From assembly GCA_021287075.1 (NCBI GenBank), contig JAJTBD010000006.1, forward strand, positions 62,001 through 126,000: DNA of 64,000 bases, read 5' to 3'. Made by a program: the position numbers and the translations under genes. Shown here one piece after another: positions 53,901-60,937 of the stretch. Position 1 is the first letter of the stretch; every line of letters starts with the position of its first letter. The notes below the pieces were generated by a model. The model saw nothing but the letters and a program-made list of their open reading frames with translations, had not been told where the DNA came from and searched no databases. The stretch comes from Micrococcales bacterium (GTDB lineage: Bacteria; Actinomycetota; Actinomycetes; Actinomycetales; Dermatophilaceae).

Positions 53901-54971
53901 CTCCACGCCCAGACCGGGGTGCGGGTTCCGTTGGGGGAGTGGGAGATCGAGCGAGTCCCCGATCACCTGCGTCTCACCTTCTCCGTGGAGGACGCCCGCG
54001 GCAGGGTCCTCGCCCAGGGCAAGGACCTCGGCGCACTCCAGGAGCGCCTGGCCGGGACCGTCCGCACGAGGATGGCCAAGGCCGGGGCGAGCATCGAGCG
54101 CACGGGGATGACGACCTGGGACGTCGGCACGATCCCGGAGACCTTCGAGACCAGCCAGGGCGGGCACAGCATCCAGGGCTTCCCCGCGCTGGTCGACGAG
54201 GGCTCGTCGGTCGCGCTCCGGGTGCTGCCCCACGCCGACGAGGCGGCTGCCAGCACCCGGCTCGGGGTGCGCCGGCTGCTGCTGCTCGGCACCAGTGCCC
54301 CGTGGAAGCGCGTGCTGGCCCGGCTCAGCAACGCCCAGAAGCTCGCCCTCGGCAGCAACCCGCACGGCTCCGTCCCAGCGCTGCTCGAGGACTGCCTCGC
54401 CTGTGCCGTCGACGCGATCGTCGCCGAACGGGCCGGCGAGTCGGTCATCCGTGACGAGGCGGCCTTCGAGGAGGCGCTGGCCGCCGTCCGCGCCCATGTC
54501 GTCGCCCGCGTCCTCCAGGTCGTCGAGGCGGTCGAGCCCGTCCTCGCCGAGGCCAACCGCGTCCGCGCCGAGCTCGACCGGCAGTCCGCACCGGTCATGG
54601 CGGGCACGGTGGCCGACGTCCGGGCGCAGCTGGCCTCACTGGTCTATCCGGGCTTCGTGGCCGACACCGGGCTGGCCCGCCTCCCGCATCTCCTGCGCTA
54701 CCTGCGGGCGATGACCGTCCGGCTCGAGCGGGCCGCCGAGAGCCCCAGCCGCGACCGCCAGCTCCAGGAGCCGGTCGACCGGGTCGAGGGGGCGTATGCC
54801 GACCTGCTCGACTCCCTGCCGCCGGGCCGCCGCCGCTCGGCGCCCGTCCGCGAGATCGGCTGGCAGGTCGAGGAACTGCGCGTGTCGGTATTCGCCCAGC
54901 GGCTCGGCACGGCCGCCCCTGTGTCGGAGAAGCGCATCGCCAAGGCCATCGCGGCCCAGCGCCCCGACTAG
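50970..54971 (+). CDS. hrpA: ATP-dependent RNA helicase HrpA (DEAH box)
   Basis: 1333 residues, full length for HrpA. After a 35-residue basic lead, Walker A GETGSGKTTQ is near 72, DEAHERS near 169, SAT near 200 and QRAGRCGR (motif VI) near 376. A Gly/Arg-rich insertion (about 466-508: GTGGVGGPGADPVSGPGPG, then RGHGRGRGRRPGRR) interrupts the winged-helix region and is unusual. The HA2/OB part and the long DUF3418 C-terminal domain (to residue 1333) are intact. Unwinds RNA, with roles in stalled-ribosome and mRNA processing in other bacteria. No exact nonamer lies in its 4 kb. Confidence 0.95.
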   Translation: MSERPDRPQREGRGPDRRGRGCGRRPERPAAPRMRREPYAGSLNYPETLPVVGAKDDIAAAIRDHQVVIVAGETGSGKTTQLPKICLELGRGTSGQIGHTQPRRIAARSVAERIAEELDVELGAEVGYQVRFTDSSGEATRVKVMTDGILLNEMQHDRELRRYDTLIIDEAHERSLNIDFILGYLRQLLPRRPDLKVIITSATIDPQRFAAHFAAADGSPAPILEVSGRTYPVELRYRPLVDPDSTEEDRDQVTGICDAVLELWTEPDPGGSRDILVFLSGEREIRDAADALTGMGLPDTEILPLYARLSAAEQHRVFSRHRGRRVVLATNVAETSLTVPGIRYVIDTGTARISRYSQRLKVQRLPIEPISQASANQRAGRCGRVAEGICIRLYSEEDYEGRPEFTDPEVQRTSLASVILQMTALGLGDIQRFPFVDEPDPRQIADGVRLLEELQAFAADEQPATPGAGTGGVGGPGADPVSGPGPGSTGREAHRRGHGRGRGRRPGRRLTPTGRTLARLPLDPRLGRMLIEADRHGCTREVLVIVAALSMQDPRERPQDKQAQADQAHARFKDEHSDFATLLTLWSYLRRQQKALSGSAFRRMCKAEFLHYLRVREWQDLHSQLRAACRSNGIDPDRGTVHGDAEPDWDRIHQSLLAGLLSHVGLRDERTRDYLGARGARFAIQPGSVLSRRQPDYVMAAELVETSRLWARTNARISPEWAERAGAHVVKRSYSEPRWSRSQGAALATERVTLFGVPLVADRRVQYGRIDPETSRQLFIQHALVEGDWETRHEFFAANRALLERLSELESRARRRDLVVGDDVLVDFYDARIPPDVVSARHFDTWWKKAHRERPGLLTFTEDLLTRDEAEGVSASDYPHEWVQQGITLPVTYQFEPGTAADGATVHIPLAVLNQITDAGFDWQVPGLRGDLAVALLRSLPKTTRRHFVPTPDHAYAALAEAHPGDDRRLTEELSRVLHAQTGVRVPLGEWEIERVPDHLRLTFSVEDARGRVLAQGKDLGALQERLAGTVRTRMAKAGASIERTGMTTWDVGTIPETFETSQGGHSIQGFPALVDEGSSVALRVLPHADEAAASTRLGVRRLLLLGTSAPWKRVLARLSNAQKLALGSNPHGSVPALLEDCLACAVDAIVAERAGESVIRDEAAFEEALAAVRAHVVARVLQVVEAVEPVLAEANRVRAELDRQSAPVMAGTVADVRAQLASLVYPGFVADTGLARLPHLLRYLRAMTVRLERAAESPSRDRQLQEPVDRVEGAYADLLDSLPPGRRRSAPVREIGWQVEELRVSVFAQRLGTAAPVSEKRIAKAIAAQRPD

Positions 54972-55118
54972 GCGCCACCCGTCAGCCCATCCCCGCCCGG
55001 GCCACAGGCGCCACACAGGCCGGCGGGGAATCCTCAGGGGGTGTGAGGGTGTTGACCCCTCGAGTCCCACTACCGCGCACACCTGCGCCAGCCGCAGGTC
55101 GACCCAGAGGTAACCATC

Positions 55119-56042
55119 GTGCAGAACGCTTCCGAGCTCTACCGCTTCGAGACCGACACCGACCTCGCCGCGCTGCGGCCGGGTGTGCTCATCGTCGCGC
55201 TCGAGGGCTTCATCGATGCCGGTCGCACCCAGAGCCTGCTCGCCGAGCACCTCCTCGCCGACGGCAAGGCCCACGTCGTGGCCAGCTTCGACGTCGACCA
55301 GCTCCTGGACTACCGCGGCCGCCGTCCGGTGATGACCTTCGACAGCAACCGCTGGGCCTCCTATGCCGACCCCAGCCTGCTGCTCTACCGGCTCCAGGAC
55401 CGCGACGGCCAGGCCTACTACCTGCTCACCGGCGCCGAGCCCGACTACCAGTGGGAGCGGGTCGTCGAGGCGATCACCCAGCTGATCGACGTGCTGCGGG
55501 TCAACCTCACGGTAACGGCGCACGGCATACCGATGGCCGTCCCGCACACCCGCCCCGTGGGGATCACGCGCTATGCGACCGACCCCCGGCTGCTGTCGGA
55601 GGGCCAGGAGCCGGTGTTCGGGCGGGTCCAGGTCCCCGGCGGGCTGATGAACCTGCTGCACCTGCGTCTGGGCGAGTCGGGCCGCCACGCCGTCGGCTTC
55701 GCCGTCCACGTGCCGCACTACCTTGCGCAGGGCGACTTCCCCGACGGCTCCATCGCCGCGCTCAACGCGATCGTCGACCACACCGGGCTCAACCTCCCCA
55801 ATGACTCCCTGGTCTCGGCCGCGGCGCTCAGCCGGGGCGAGGTGACGCGCGAGATCGAGGGCAACGACGAGGCCGCCCAGGTCGTCTCGGCGCTGGAGCA
55901 CCAGTACGACGCCTTCGTCGAGGGCAGCCGCCGTCCGTCGCTGCTCTCGGGGGAGAGCGAGCAGGTCCCTTCGGGCGAGGAGATCGCGGCCGAGTTCGAG
56001 GAGTTCCTCAAGGGCCTCGACGAGGAGCCCGAGGACTCCTAG
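55119..56042 (+). CDS. PAC2 family protein
   Basis: 307 residues, start GTG 55119 with CAGAGGTAA upstream. The body matches the PAC2/proteasome-assembly-chaperone-2-like family: VLIVALEGFIDAGRTQSLLAEHLL near 27-50, HVVASFDVDQLLDYRGRRP near 58-76 and VHVPHYLAQGDFPDGS near 202. The last 50 residues are acidic (EEFLKGLDEEPEDS). In actinobacteria it is usually a single-copy conserved gene of unknown exact role, thought to relate to proteasome or ribosome function. The gene ends 4 nt inside the convergent DUF1206 gene. Confidence 0.88.
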   Translation: MQNASELYRFETDTDLAALRPGVLIVALEGFIDAGRTQSLLAEHLLADGKAHVVASFDVDQLLDYRGRRPVMTFDSNRWASYADPSLLLYRLQDRDGQAYYLLTGAEPDYQWERVVEAITQLIDVLRVNLTVTAHGIPMAVPHTRPVGITRYATDPRLLSEGQEPVFGRVQVPGGLMNLLHLRLGESGRHAVGFAVHVPHYLAQGDFPDGSIAALNAIVDHTGLNLPNDSLVSAAALSRGEVTREIEGNDEAAQVVSALEHQYDAFVEGSRRPSLLSGESEQVPSGEEIAAEFEEFLKGLDEEPEDS

Positions 56043-56824
56043 AGCCTGGCCAGCCGCGCCCGGAAGGCGGAGTAGACCGCGTAGGCGACGAACCCGAGCG
56101 CCACGAGCGTGAGCAGGACCCGGCCGAAGGGCTGTTCGAGCAGCGTGCGCAGGGCGCTGTCGAGCCCACCTGCCTCGGCAGCATTGGAGCGCATGGCGGC
56201 CCGCACGAAGAGCAGGCCGAGCACGCCGAGGGCGACGCCCTTGGCGGCATACCCGATGACGCCGGCCCACTCCGCGGCCTTGCCGGGGTGGCCGCGCAGG
56301 TCATCCAGGAAGCCCCGTCGCAGGCCCTTGACGATGTGGTAGCCGCCGACGCCGAGCACGGCCAGCCCGAGGACGCCGACCAGCAGCCGCCCCATCGGCG
56401 CGGCCATCAGCCCGGCGGTGGCATCGGTCGTCTGGCCCTTGCTGCTGGTGCTGCCCCCGGACGCGAAAACCGCTGCGGGCCAGGCGATCGCGAGATAGAC
56501 GATCCCCTTGCCGGCGTCCTTCAGGCGCTCGGCGCCCTCGTCGCCGGATCCGGCGGCCGCCCGTGTCAGGCTCAGCAGCCCCAGCGCCACGAGGCCGATG
56601 ACCGCCACCCAGAGCAGCGCCTTGCCGAGCGGCGTCGAGGCGAGGGCGCCCATGGCGCCGGACTGGTCGGCGGAGCGGCCGCCGCCACCCCAGGCGAGCT
56701 GGAGGGCGATCCACCCGATCAGCAGGTGCAGCAGGCCGCTGGCGGCAAAGCCCACCCTCGCGGCGGTCTCCATCGCCGGGTGGTCGCCCACCTTCCTGGC
56801 TGCCTGTGCGGACGTCGGGGTCAT
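56039..56824 (-). CDS. DUF1206 family membrane protein
   Basis: 261 residues with six predicted transmembrane helices in three pairs (about 26-44 and 68-88; 107-121 and 145-165; 190-210 and 236-255). Each pair starts with a G-x2-[AS]-xG-x2-[YHL] segment such as ARVGFAASGLLHLLIGW, KDAGKGIVYLAIAW and GYAAKGVALGVLGL, the threefold repeat of DUF1206. Function unknown. ATG 56824 follows a TATAGT hexamer (56831-56836, minus strand). The repeats suggest internal triplication. Confidence 0.9.
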   Translation of the reverse strand: MTPTSAQAARKVGDHPAMETAARVGFAASGLLHLLIGWIALQLAWGGGGRSADQSGAMGALASTPLGKALLWVAVIGLVALGLLSLTRAAAGSGDEGAERLKDAGKGIVYLAIAWPAAVFASGGSTSSKGQTTDATAGLMAAPMGRLLVGVLGLAVLGVGGYHIVKGLRRGFLDDLRGHPGKAAEWAGVIGYAAKGVALGVLGLLFVRAAMRSNAAEAGGLDSALRTLLEQPFGRVLLTLVALGFVAYAVYSAFRARLARL

Positions 56825-56830
56825 GCGGCG

Positions 56831-56836
56831 ACTATA
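56831..56836 (-). promoter_or_regulatory. -10 hexamer TATAGT of the DUF1206 gene
   Basis: Six nt before ATG 56824 on the minus strand, the best -10 match in the window. Confidence 0.55.
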
Positions 56837-56890
56837 GGCAACGGCGGTCTCTGGTGGGTCCCTGACCAGCAGGTATGCCGTGAGCGGCCC

Positions 56891-58612
56891 TCAGCCCTTG
56901 GCCTCCGACCAGCGGTGGATCACCGAGGTGTCGGCGACGAAGCGCACGGCGTCGGTGCCGCTCCAGCGACGGGCGCTGTCGACTAGGGCCTGCTCCACGC
57001 GGGCCGCGACCTCCTCCGCTGCGCCCTCCGGCACGTGGACCAGCAGCTCGTCGTGCAGGCACAGCACGATCTGGGCGCCGAGGTCGGCGGTGGTCGCCCG
57101 CACCGTCGCTGCCCACGCCTTGAAGAGCTCCGCCGCGGCTCCCTGGATGACGGCGTTGCGCGCGAACCTGCCTCTGGCAGAGTCGATCCGGCCACGGTCG
57201 CTCAGGTCGACCCCGGGCGGCAGGGCGGCGTCGAGGCGGATGAGCCGCCCACCGAAGGTGCGCACCGGGCGCCCGGCCAGCCCCGCGGCATACGCCCGGT
57301 CGAGGAAGCCCATCGCGACCGGATAGGCGCGCTCGAGCCGGCGCAGGGCCTCCCCGGCGGCGCCGCTGCGCTGGCCATACATCGCCGCGAGGACGGCGAT
57401 CTTGGCGGTCGGTCGCTCGACGCCGAGCTGACCGGCGACAGGGAGATAGAGGTCGTCGGCCCGAGTGGCAGCGGCGAACTCGGCATCGGCGGAGACCACC
57501 GCCAGCACACGCGGCTCGATCTGCCCGAGGTCGGCGCGCACGAAGGCGTGGCCCGGAGCGGCGGCCACAGCCGGGCGCAGGGGAGCGGGAAGGTTGTGCA
57601 GGCCGTTCTGGGCGGTCATCCGGCCGGCCGCCCCGTCGCACGCGGACCAGGCGCCCCGGAGGCGGTCGTCGGCGCCGACGTGCCGGTCGAGCCAGTGGTA
57701 GCCATAGGTCGTCGCGATGCGCTCGTCCCGTCGCCAGTCCAGCAGCGCGGCGACGAGGGGATGGGTCGCGCGATAGGGCTCGAGCACCCACTTGCGGGTG
57801 TTGGGCACGTGGACGCCGGCGCTCGCGAGGAGCTCGCGCACATGGGCGGGGTTGCGCAGGTCGGTGTCCTCATGGCCGGGGGCGTGCCGCAGCACCCGCT
57901 GGTCGCGGACCCGGCGGATCTCGCGCTCGTCGGCGTCGCTCTCCGGTCGCGGCCCGGCCGCCTCGGCGATCAGGTCGGTGGCCGCCGCGCGGTCGATCGG
58001 CAGGCCGTCGCGCTCGAGCTCCAGGCACAGCAGCGATGCCGCCGACTCGCTTGTGGCACAGGAGATCCCACGCGGTGACACCTGCTGGAGGCGGCCCGTC
58101 TGGGCGAGCTGACAGCCCAGGGCGGCCTGGGCGTATGCCGCGAGGTGGCCATCACCGCCGAGCCATTCGTCGGTGTCGGCGTCGGGTCGCAGATAGCCGG
58201 CGGGCGTCGTCACGTCGTCGGGGCCAGGCTGGTCGCCGGTCGTGGCGACGAGGTCGAAGAGGTCGCCGCTCGGCGCCTGGGGGAGGCCGGAGCGGGGGAG
58301 GCCGTGCGCGGCGGCCCAGACCAGCTGTGGGGTGGCCTCCCAGCCGCCGACGAGGAGCCGGTGCGCCTCGGCGAGATCCCACACGCGGCGCAGCGCGAGG
58401 CCCGCGCGGACGGCCGGCCAGAGCGCGGCCGCCGCGGACCAGCACACCCACCGTGGCGCGTCCTCGGACTCCAGCCGCGCCATCAGGGCAAGGCCCTCCT
58501 CGAGCGGCAGGACGCGACTGTCGTCGGCGGCGGGGGCATGGCCCGACCGGGCGGGGACAAGCGCGATCCGGTTGCCGGAGAGGGCAACCGCGCAGACGTC
58601 GGGCGCGCTCAC
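56891..58612 (-). CDS. Family A DNA polymerase-like protein (bifunctional 3'-5' exonuclease/polymerase type)
   Basis: 573 residues from GTG 58612. The C-terminal polymerase domain keeps motif A (FVRADLGQIEPRVLAVVS near 360), motif B (AKIAVLAAMYGQ near 405) and motif C (LCLHDELLVHVP near 522). The N-terminal 200 residues occupy the position of the 3'-5' exonuclease but I could not find the DEDD acidic pattern, so proofreading may be lost. There is no 5' nuclease domain, unlike PolA (about 900 residues). Such shortened family A polymerases occur in actinobacteria beside PolA. Two nonamers lie within (57285 and 58133). It starts 4 nt after the stop of the upstream membrane gene. Confidence 0.88.
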   Translation of the reverse strand: MSAPDVCAVALSGNRIALVPARSGHAPAADDSRVLPLEEGLALMARLESEDAPRWVCWSAAAALWPAVRAGLALRRVWDLAEAHRLLVGGWEATPQLVWAAAHGLPRSGLPQAPSGDLFDLVATTGDQPGPDDVTTPAGYLRPDADTDEWLGGDGHLAAYAQAALGCQLAQTGRLQQVSPRGISCATSESAASLLCLELERDGLPIDRAAATDLIAEAAGPRPESDADEREIRRVRDQRVLRHAPGHEDTDLRNPAHVRELLASAGVHVPNTRKWVLEPYRATHPLVAALLDWRRDERIATTYGYHWLDRHVGADDRLRGAWSACDGAAGRMTAQNGLHNLPAPLRPAVAAAPGHAFVRADLGQIEPRVLAVVSADAEFAAATRADDLYLPVAGQLGVERPTAKIAVLAAMYGQRSGAAGEALRRLERAYPVAMGFLDRAYAAGLAGRPVRTFGGRLIRLDAALPPGVDLSDRGRIDSARGRFARNAVIQGAAAELFKAWAATVRATTADLGAQIVLCLHDELLVHVPEGAAEEVAARVEQALVDSARRWSGTDAVRFVADTSVIHRWSEAKG

Positions 58613-58616
58613 CGGG

Positions 58617-59342
58617 TCACTGCGGCGGCTGGAGCGGGCGCTCGGCTGCGGGGGTGGCCGGCCGTGCCGGGCCGTGCGCGCCGGTGGCCGGGCCGTGTCC
58701 GCTGGTGGCCGGGCCACCGGCCGACGCGCCACCGCCGCCCGGGCGGGTGGGGCCCTGGAGGGGGCCGGCCGGAGCGGGGCCGGTCGGATAGGGCCCGGCC
58801 GCATAGGGGCCGGCCGAGGCCGCCCGCAGGCGCGCGGCATACCGCCGGCGCACCATCACCCAGATGGCACTGACCAGCCACGCCAGCCCGAGCACGAGGG
58901 CGATGCCTCCCCAGGCCGCGCCCTCGCCGCCGGCATAGGGACGCCCGGCCAGCAGTCCTGCGGGGTCCTGCGGGCAGGTCAGGGTGTAGTCGCCGGCGGG
59001 GGCGCCGTGGCCGGTGGAGGCCAGCTCGCGGACCGGGCCCGCGTCGAGGGAGACGCGGCGGTCGCGCGCCTCCAGCGGCACGGTGCGTGCCTCAGCGGTG
59101 AGGGTGCAGGCAGCGGCGGCGGCGGGCAGACCGGCCGAGCTCTCGAGCGACTCGGGCTCGGCATAGAGGCTCACGCCCGCGCGGCTGATGGTCACCGGCG
59201 TCCCGTCGGTGACCGGGGCCGGGTCGATGCCGGAGTTGGTGCGCATGACCAGCGCGCTCACGGTCAGGGCGGCCAGCGCCATCCCGAGCAGGGTGAGCGG
59301 CAGCAGGTGCCACCAGGCGCTGAAGCGGGCCCTGTTCGTCAT
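58617..59342 (-). CDS. Membrane protein with two helices and a Pro/Gly-rich tail
   Basis: 241 residues. Helices are at about 10-32 and 144-164; the loop between them (residues 33-143) lies outside and holds CTLTAEA and LTCPQDP, a possible disulfide pair. The C-terminal 70 residues are cytoplasmic, Pro/Gly/Ala-rich repeats. This pattern resembles conserved actinobacterial exported proteins of unknown role. Co-directional with the polymerase gene 4 nt downstream. ATG 59342 follows TAGTCT (59349-59354, minus strand). Confidence 0.75.
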   Translation of the reverse strand: MTNRARFSAWWHLLPLTLLGMALAALTVSALVMRTNSGIDPAPVTDGTPVTISRAGVSLYAEPESLESSAGLPAAAAACTLTAEARTVPLEARDRRVSLDAGPVRELASTGHGAPAGDYTLTCPQDPAGLLAGRPYAGGEGAAWGGIALVLGLAWLVSAIWVMVRRRYAARLRAASAGPYAAGPYPTGPAPAGPLQGPTRPGGGGASAGGPATSGHGPATGAHGPARPATPAAERPLQPPQ

Positions 59343-59348
59343 GCGGCA

Positions 59349-59354
59349 AGACTA
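59349..59354 (-). promoter_or_regulatory. -10 hexamer TAGTCT
   Basis: Six nt before ATG 59342 on the minus strand. Confidence 0.5.
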
Positions 59355-59452
59355 GATGGGGTGGTGTCCGCCCCACACGGCCGCCGCAGGGCACCTGACG
59401 TGGCAGGATGAACGACAGCCACAGACATCCACCACACCAGTGAGGACACCCC

Positions 59453-60220
59453 GTGGGAATTCTGGACATCGTCAAGGGCATGGGCGGCGGCGACAAGGCC
59501 GCCGCGCCCGTGCCGCACAAGTCCGCGCTCGAGCAGGCCCGAGAGGCCAAGGACGAGGGCTTCATCGGCAACACCGCGACCAACCTCGTCGAGAACCTCC
59601 TCGAGGTCGGCATCGACGGCAAGGGCCCCTTCGACTCGGCCGCCAAGGTCGCCGCCGACGCCCTCAAGGACAAGAAGGGCAATGTCGAGGAGGCCGTCGA
59701 CAAGATCGTCTTCGACCACCTCAAGGTCGCCGCTGCGGGCGGCTTCGTCACCAGCGTCGGTGGCTTCATCACGCTGCCGGTCGCGATGCCGGCCAATGTC
59801 GCGGGCTTCTACATCATCGCCACCCGCATGGTCGCCGCCGTCGCCAAGCTGCGCGGCTATGACCTCAAGCAGCAGGAGATCCGCACCGCGATCCTCCTCT
59901 CGCTCGTGGGCGCCGACGCCAAGGACCTGCTCGCCAAGGCCGGCATGGTCACCCCCGCGGGCCGCCTGTCCAACCTCGCGGCGCAGAAGCTCCCCGGGCC
60001 GGCCATGATGATGATCAACAAGGCCGTGGGCTTCCGGCTGATCTCGACCGCCGGCGCCAAGACGCTGACCCGCTTCGGCCGCGCGATCCCGATCGCGGGC
60101 GGTGCCATCGGCGCCGGTCTCGACGGCTACCTCACCAAGCGCATCGCCGACCACGCCCGCGCCGAGTTCCCCACCAACAAGGCCGCCGGTCCGGCGCGTC
60201 CCAACTCGCTGTCGATCTGA
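59453..60220 (+). CDS. EcsC family protein
   Basis: 255 residues from GTG 59453. EcsC features: DHLKVAAAGGFVTSVGGFITLPVAMPANVAGFYIIATRMVAAVAKLRGYD (near 83-132), with a hydrophobic amphitropic stretch, and a second one near 185-225 (FRLISTAGAKTLTRFGRAIPIAGGAIGAGLDG). The N-terminus MGILDIVKGMGGGDKAA is charged. EcsC is a poorly understood protein linked to ABC exporters in Bacillus; no such transporter is near. It ends just before a perfect hairpin built from an inverted nonamer pair. Confidence 0.87.
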   Translation: MGILDIVKGMGGGDKAAAPVPHKSALEQAREAKDEGFIGNTATNLVENLLEVGIDGKGPFDSAAKVAADALKDKKGNVEEAVDKIVFDHLKVAAAGGFVTSVGGFITLPVAMPANVAGFYIIATRMVAAVAKLRGYDLKQQEIRTAILLSLVGADAKDLLAKAGMVTPAGRLSNLAAQKLPGPAMMMINKAVGFRLISTAGAKTLTRFGRAIPIAGGAIGAGLDGYLTKRIADHARAEFPTNKAAGPARPNSLSI

Positions 60221-60233
60221 GCCGACCGCATCG

Positions 60234-60270
60234 GGTATGCCGCGTGGCCGGGCCGGCCACGCGGCATACC
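60234..60270 (+). terminator. Perfect 18 bp hairpin after the EcsC gene (inverted nonamer pair)
   Basis: GGTATGCCGCGTGGCCGG (60234-60251) is the exact complement of 60253-60270, with one base at the centre. Both arms carry the full nonamer. It lies 14 nt after the EcsC stop and before the YkvA-like gene; terminator role inferred. Confidence 0.85.
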
Positions 60271-60368
60271 TCATGCGCGGCGCGGGAATCGCGGCGGCTC
60301 GCCAGTCGTTCCTGTCCACGACCGCCGGACCCGGCGTCACCCTGGCCACAGCAGTTGGAGGAGACCCC

Positions 60369-60821
60369 ATGGCCTCTCGCATCACGATGATCCGGTCGCT
60401 GGCGACCGCCTTCCGGACCGCCACCCGACCCGGTGCCGCACCGCTGACCGAGCGGGCCGCCTCGGTGCCCCGACTGGTCAAGGCCGCGATGGCAGGGGAG
60501 TACCGCGCCACGAGCCTGGGCAAGCTGGCCCTCATGGGCGGTGCCGCGCTCTATCTCCTCTCCCCGATCGACCTCCTCCCTGAGGGAGCCCTCTTCGCGC
60601 TGGGCCTCGCCGACGACACGATGGTCGCGACCTGGCTGGCCGCGGCGCTGGTCAACGAGACCGAGACCTTCCTGGCGTGGGAGAAGGACCAGAACGTCTG
60701 GCGGCCGGGCGGCTCCGCAGGCGGTCCGCAGGACGCGCGTCCCTCCGCGGCCGCGCACACCACCGTGCCGGGAACGGCGGTGCCCGGAGCGGCCCCCGCC
60801 TCGGCCCCGCGCACCCGCTAG
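60369..60821 (+). CDS. DUF1232 (YkvA-like) protein
   Basis: 150 residues. The DUF1232 core GKLALMGGAALYLLSPIDLLPEGALFALGLADDTMVATWL (near 54-93) holds two hydrophobic helices with the conserved SP-x-D-L-x-P-[ED] and DD motif. The C-terminus is a 45-residue Ala/Pro/Thr tail. Function unknown; usually small membrane-associated. ATG 60369 has GGAGGAGA upstream. No clear partner in the neighbourhood. Confidence 0.85.
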   Translation: MASRITMIRSLATAFRTATRPGAAPLTERAASVPRLVKAAMAGEYRATSLGKLALMGGAALYLLSPIDLLPEGALFALGLADDTMVATWLAAALVNETETFLAWEKDQNVWRPGGSAGGPQDARPSAAAHTTVPGTAVPGAAPASAPRTR

Positions 60822-60937
60822 CACCGAGCGCAGGCGCACCCCGGCTCTGTCCACAGGCAGGGGTGACGCCGACCGGCTGTCCACAGGAGGGCGGCTCTCC
60901 CCAACGGGGGAGGGCCGCCCTCCGCCACGCTCGGGAC

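Larger units (their letters stand above)
597..60269. repeat. Dispersed nonamer GCGGCATAC / GTATGCCGC (37 exact copies)
   Basis: Exact GCGGCATAC on the + strand starts at 4295, 8443, 10131, 11131, 18796, 20017, 21539, 22871, 28839, 31126, 34940, 37005, 41387, 43124, 50932, 56244, 57285, 58834 and 60261. The reverse form GTATGCCGC starts at 597, 4722, 12893, 15184, 17643, 19017, 19635, 21513, 25660, 31673, 35429, 38558, 42581, 45509, 45596, 49744, 58133 and 60235. Most copies are preceded by C and many are followed by C. At about 70% GC a zero-order estimate is roughly one copy for both strands together. About ten copies are in or touch intergenic DNA. The count was made by eye and may miss a few. 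Function unknown; see findings. Confidence 0.9.

Noticed and set aside
50628..54497. 1289-codon minus-strand open frame opposite hrpA
   Set aside because: Antisense shadow. The plus strand has all helicase motifs.
597..60269. Explaining the nonamer as Ala-Ala-Tyr codon-pair bias
   Set aside because: It is read in three frames, uses rare GCA and ATA codons, and is enriched in intergenic DNA.
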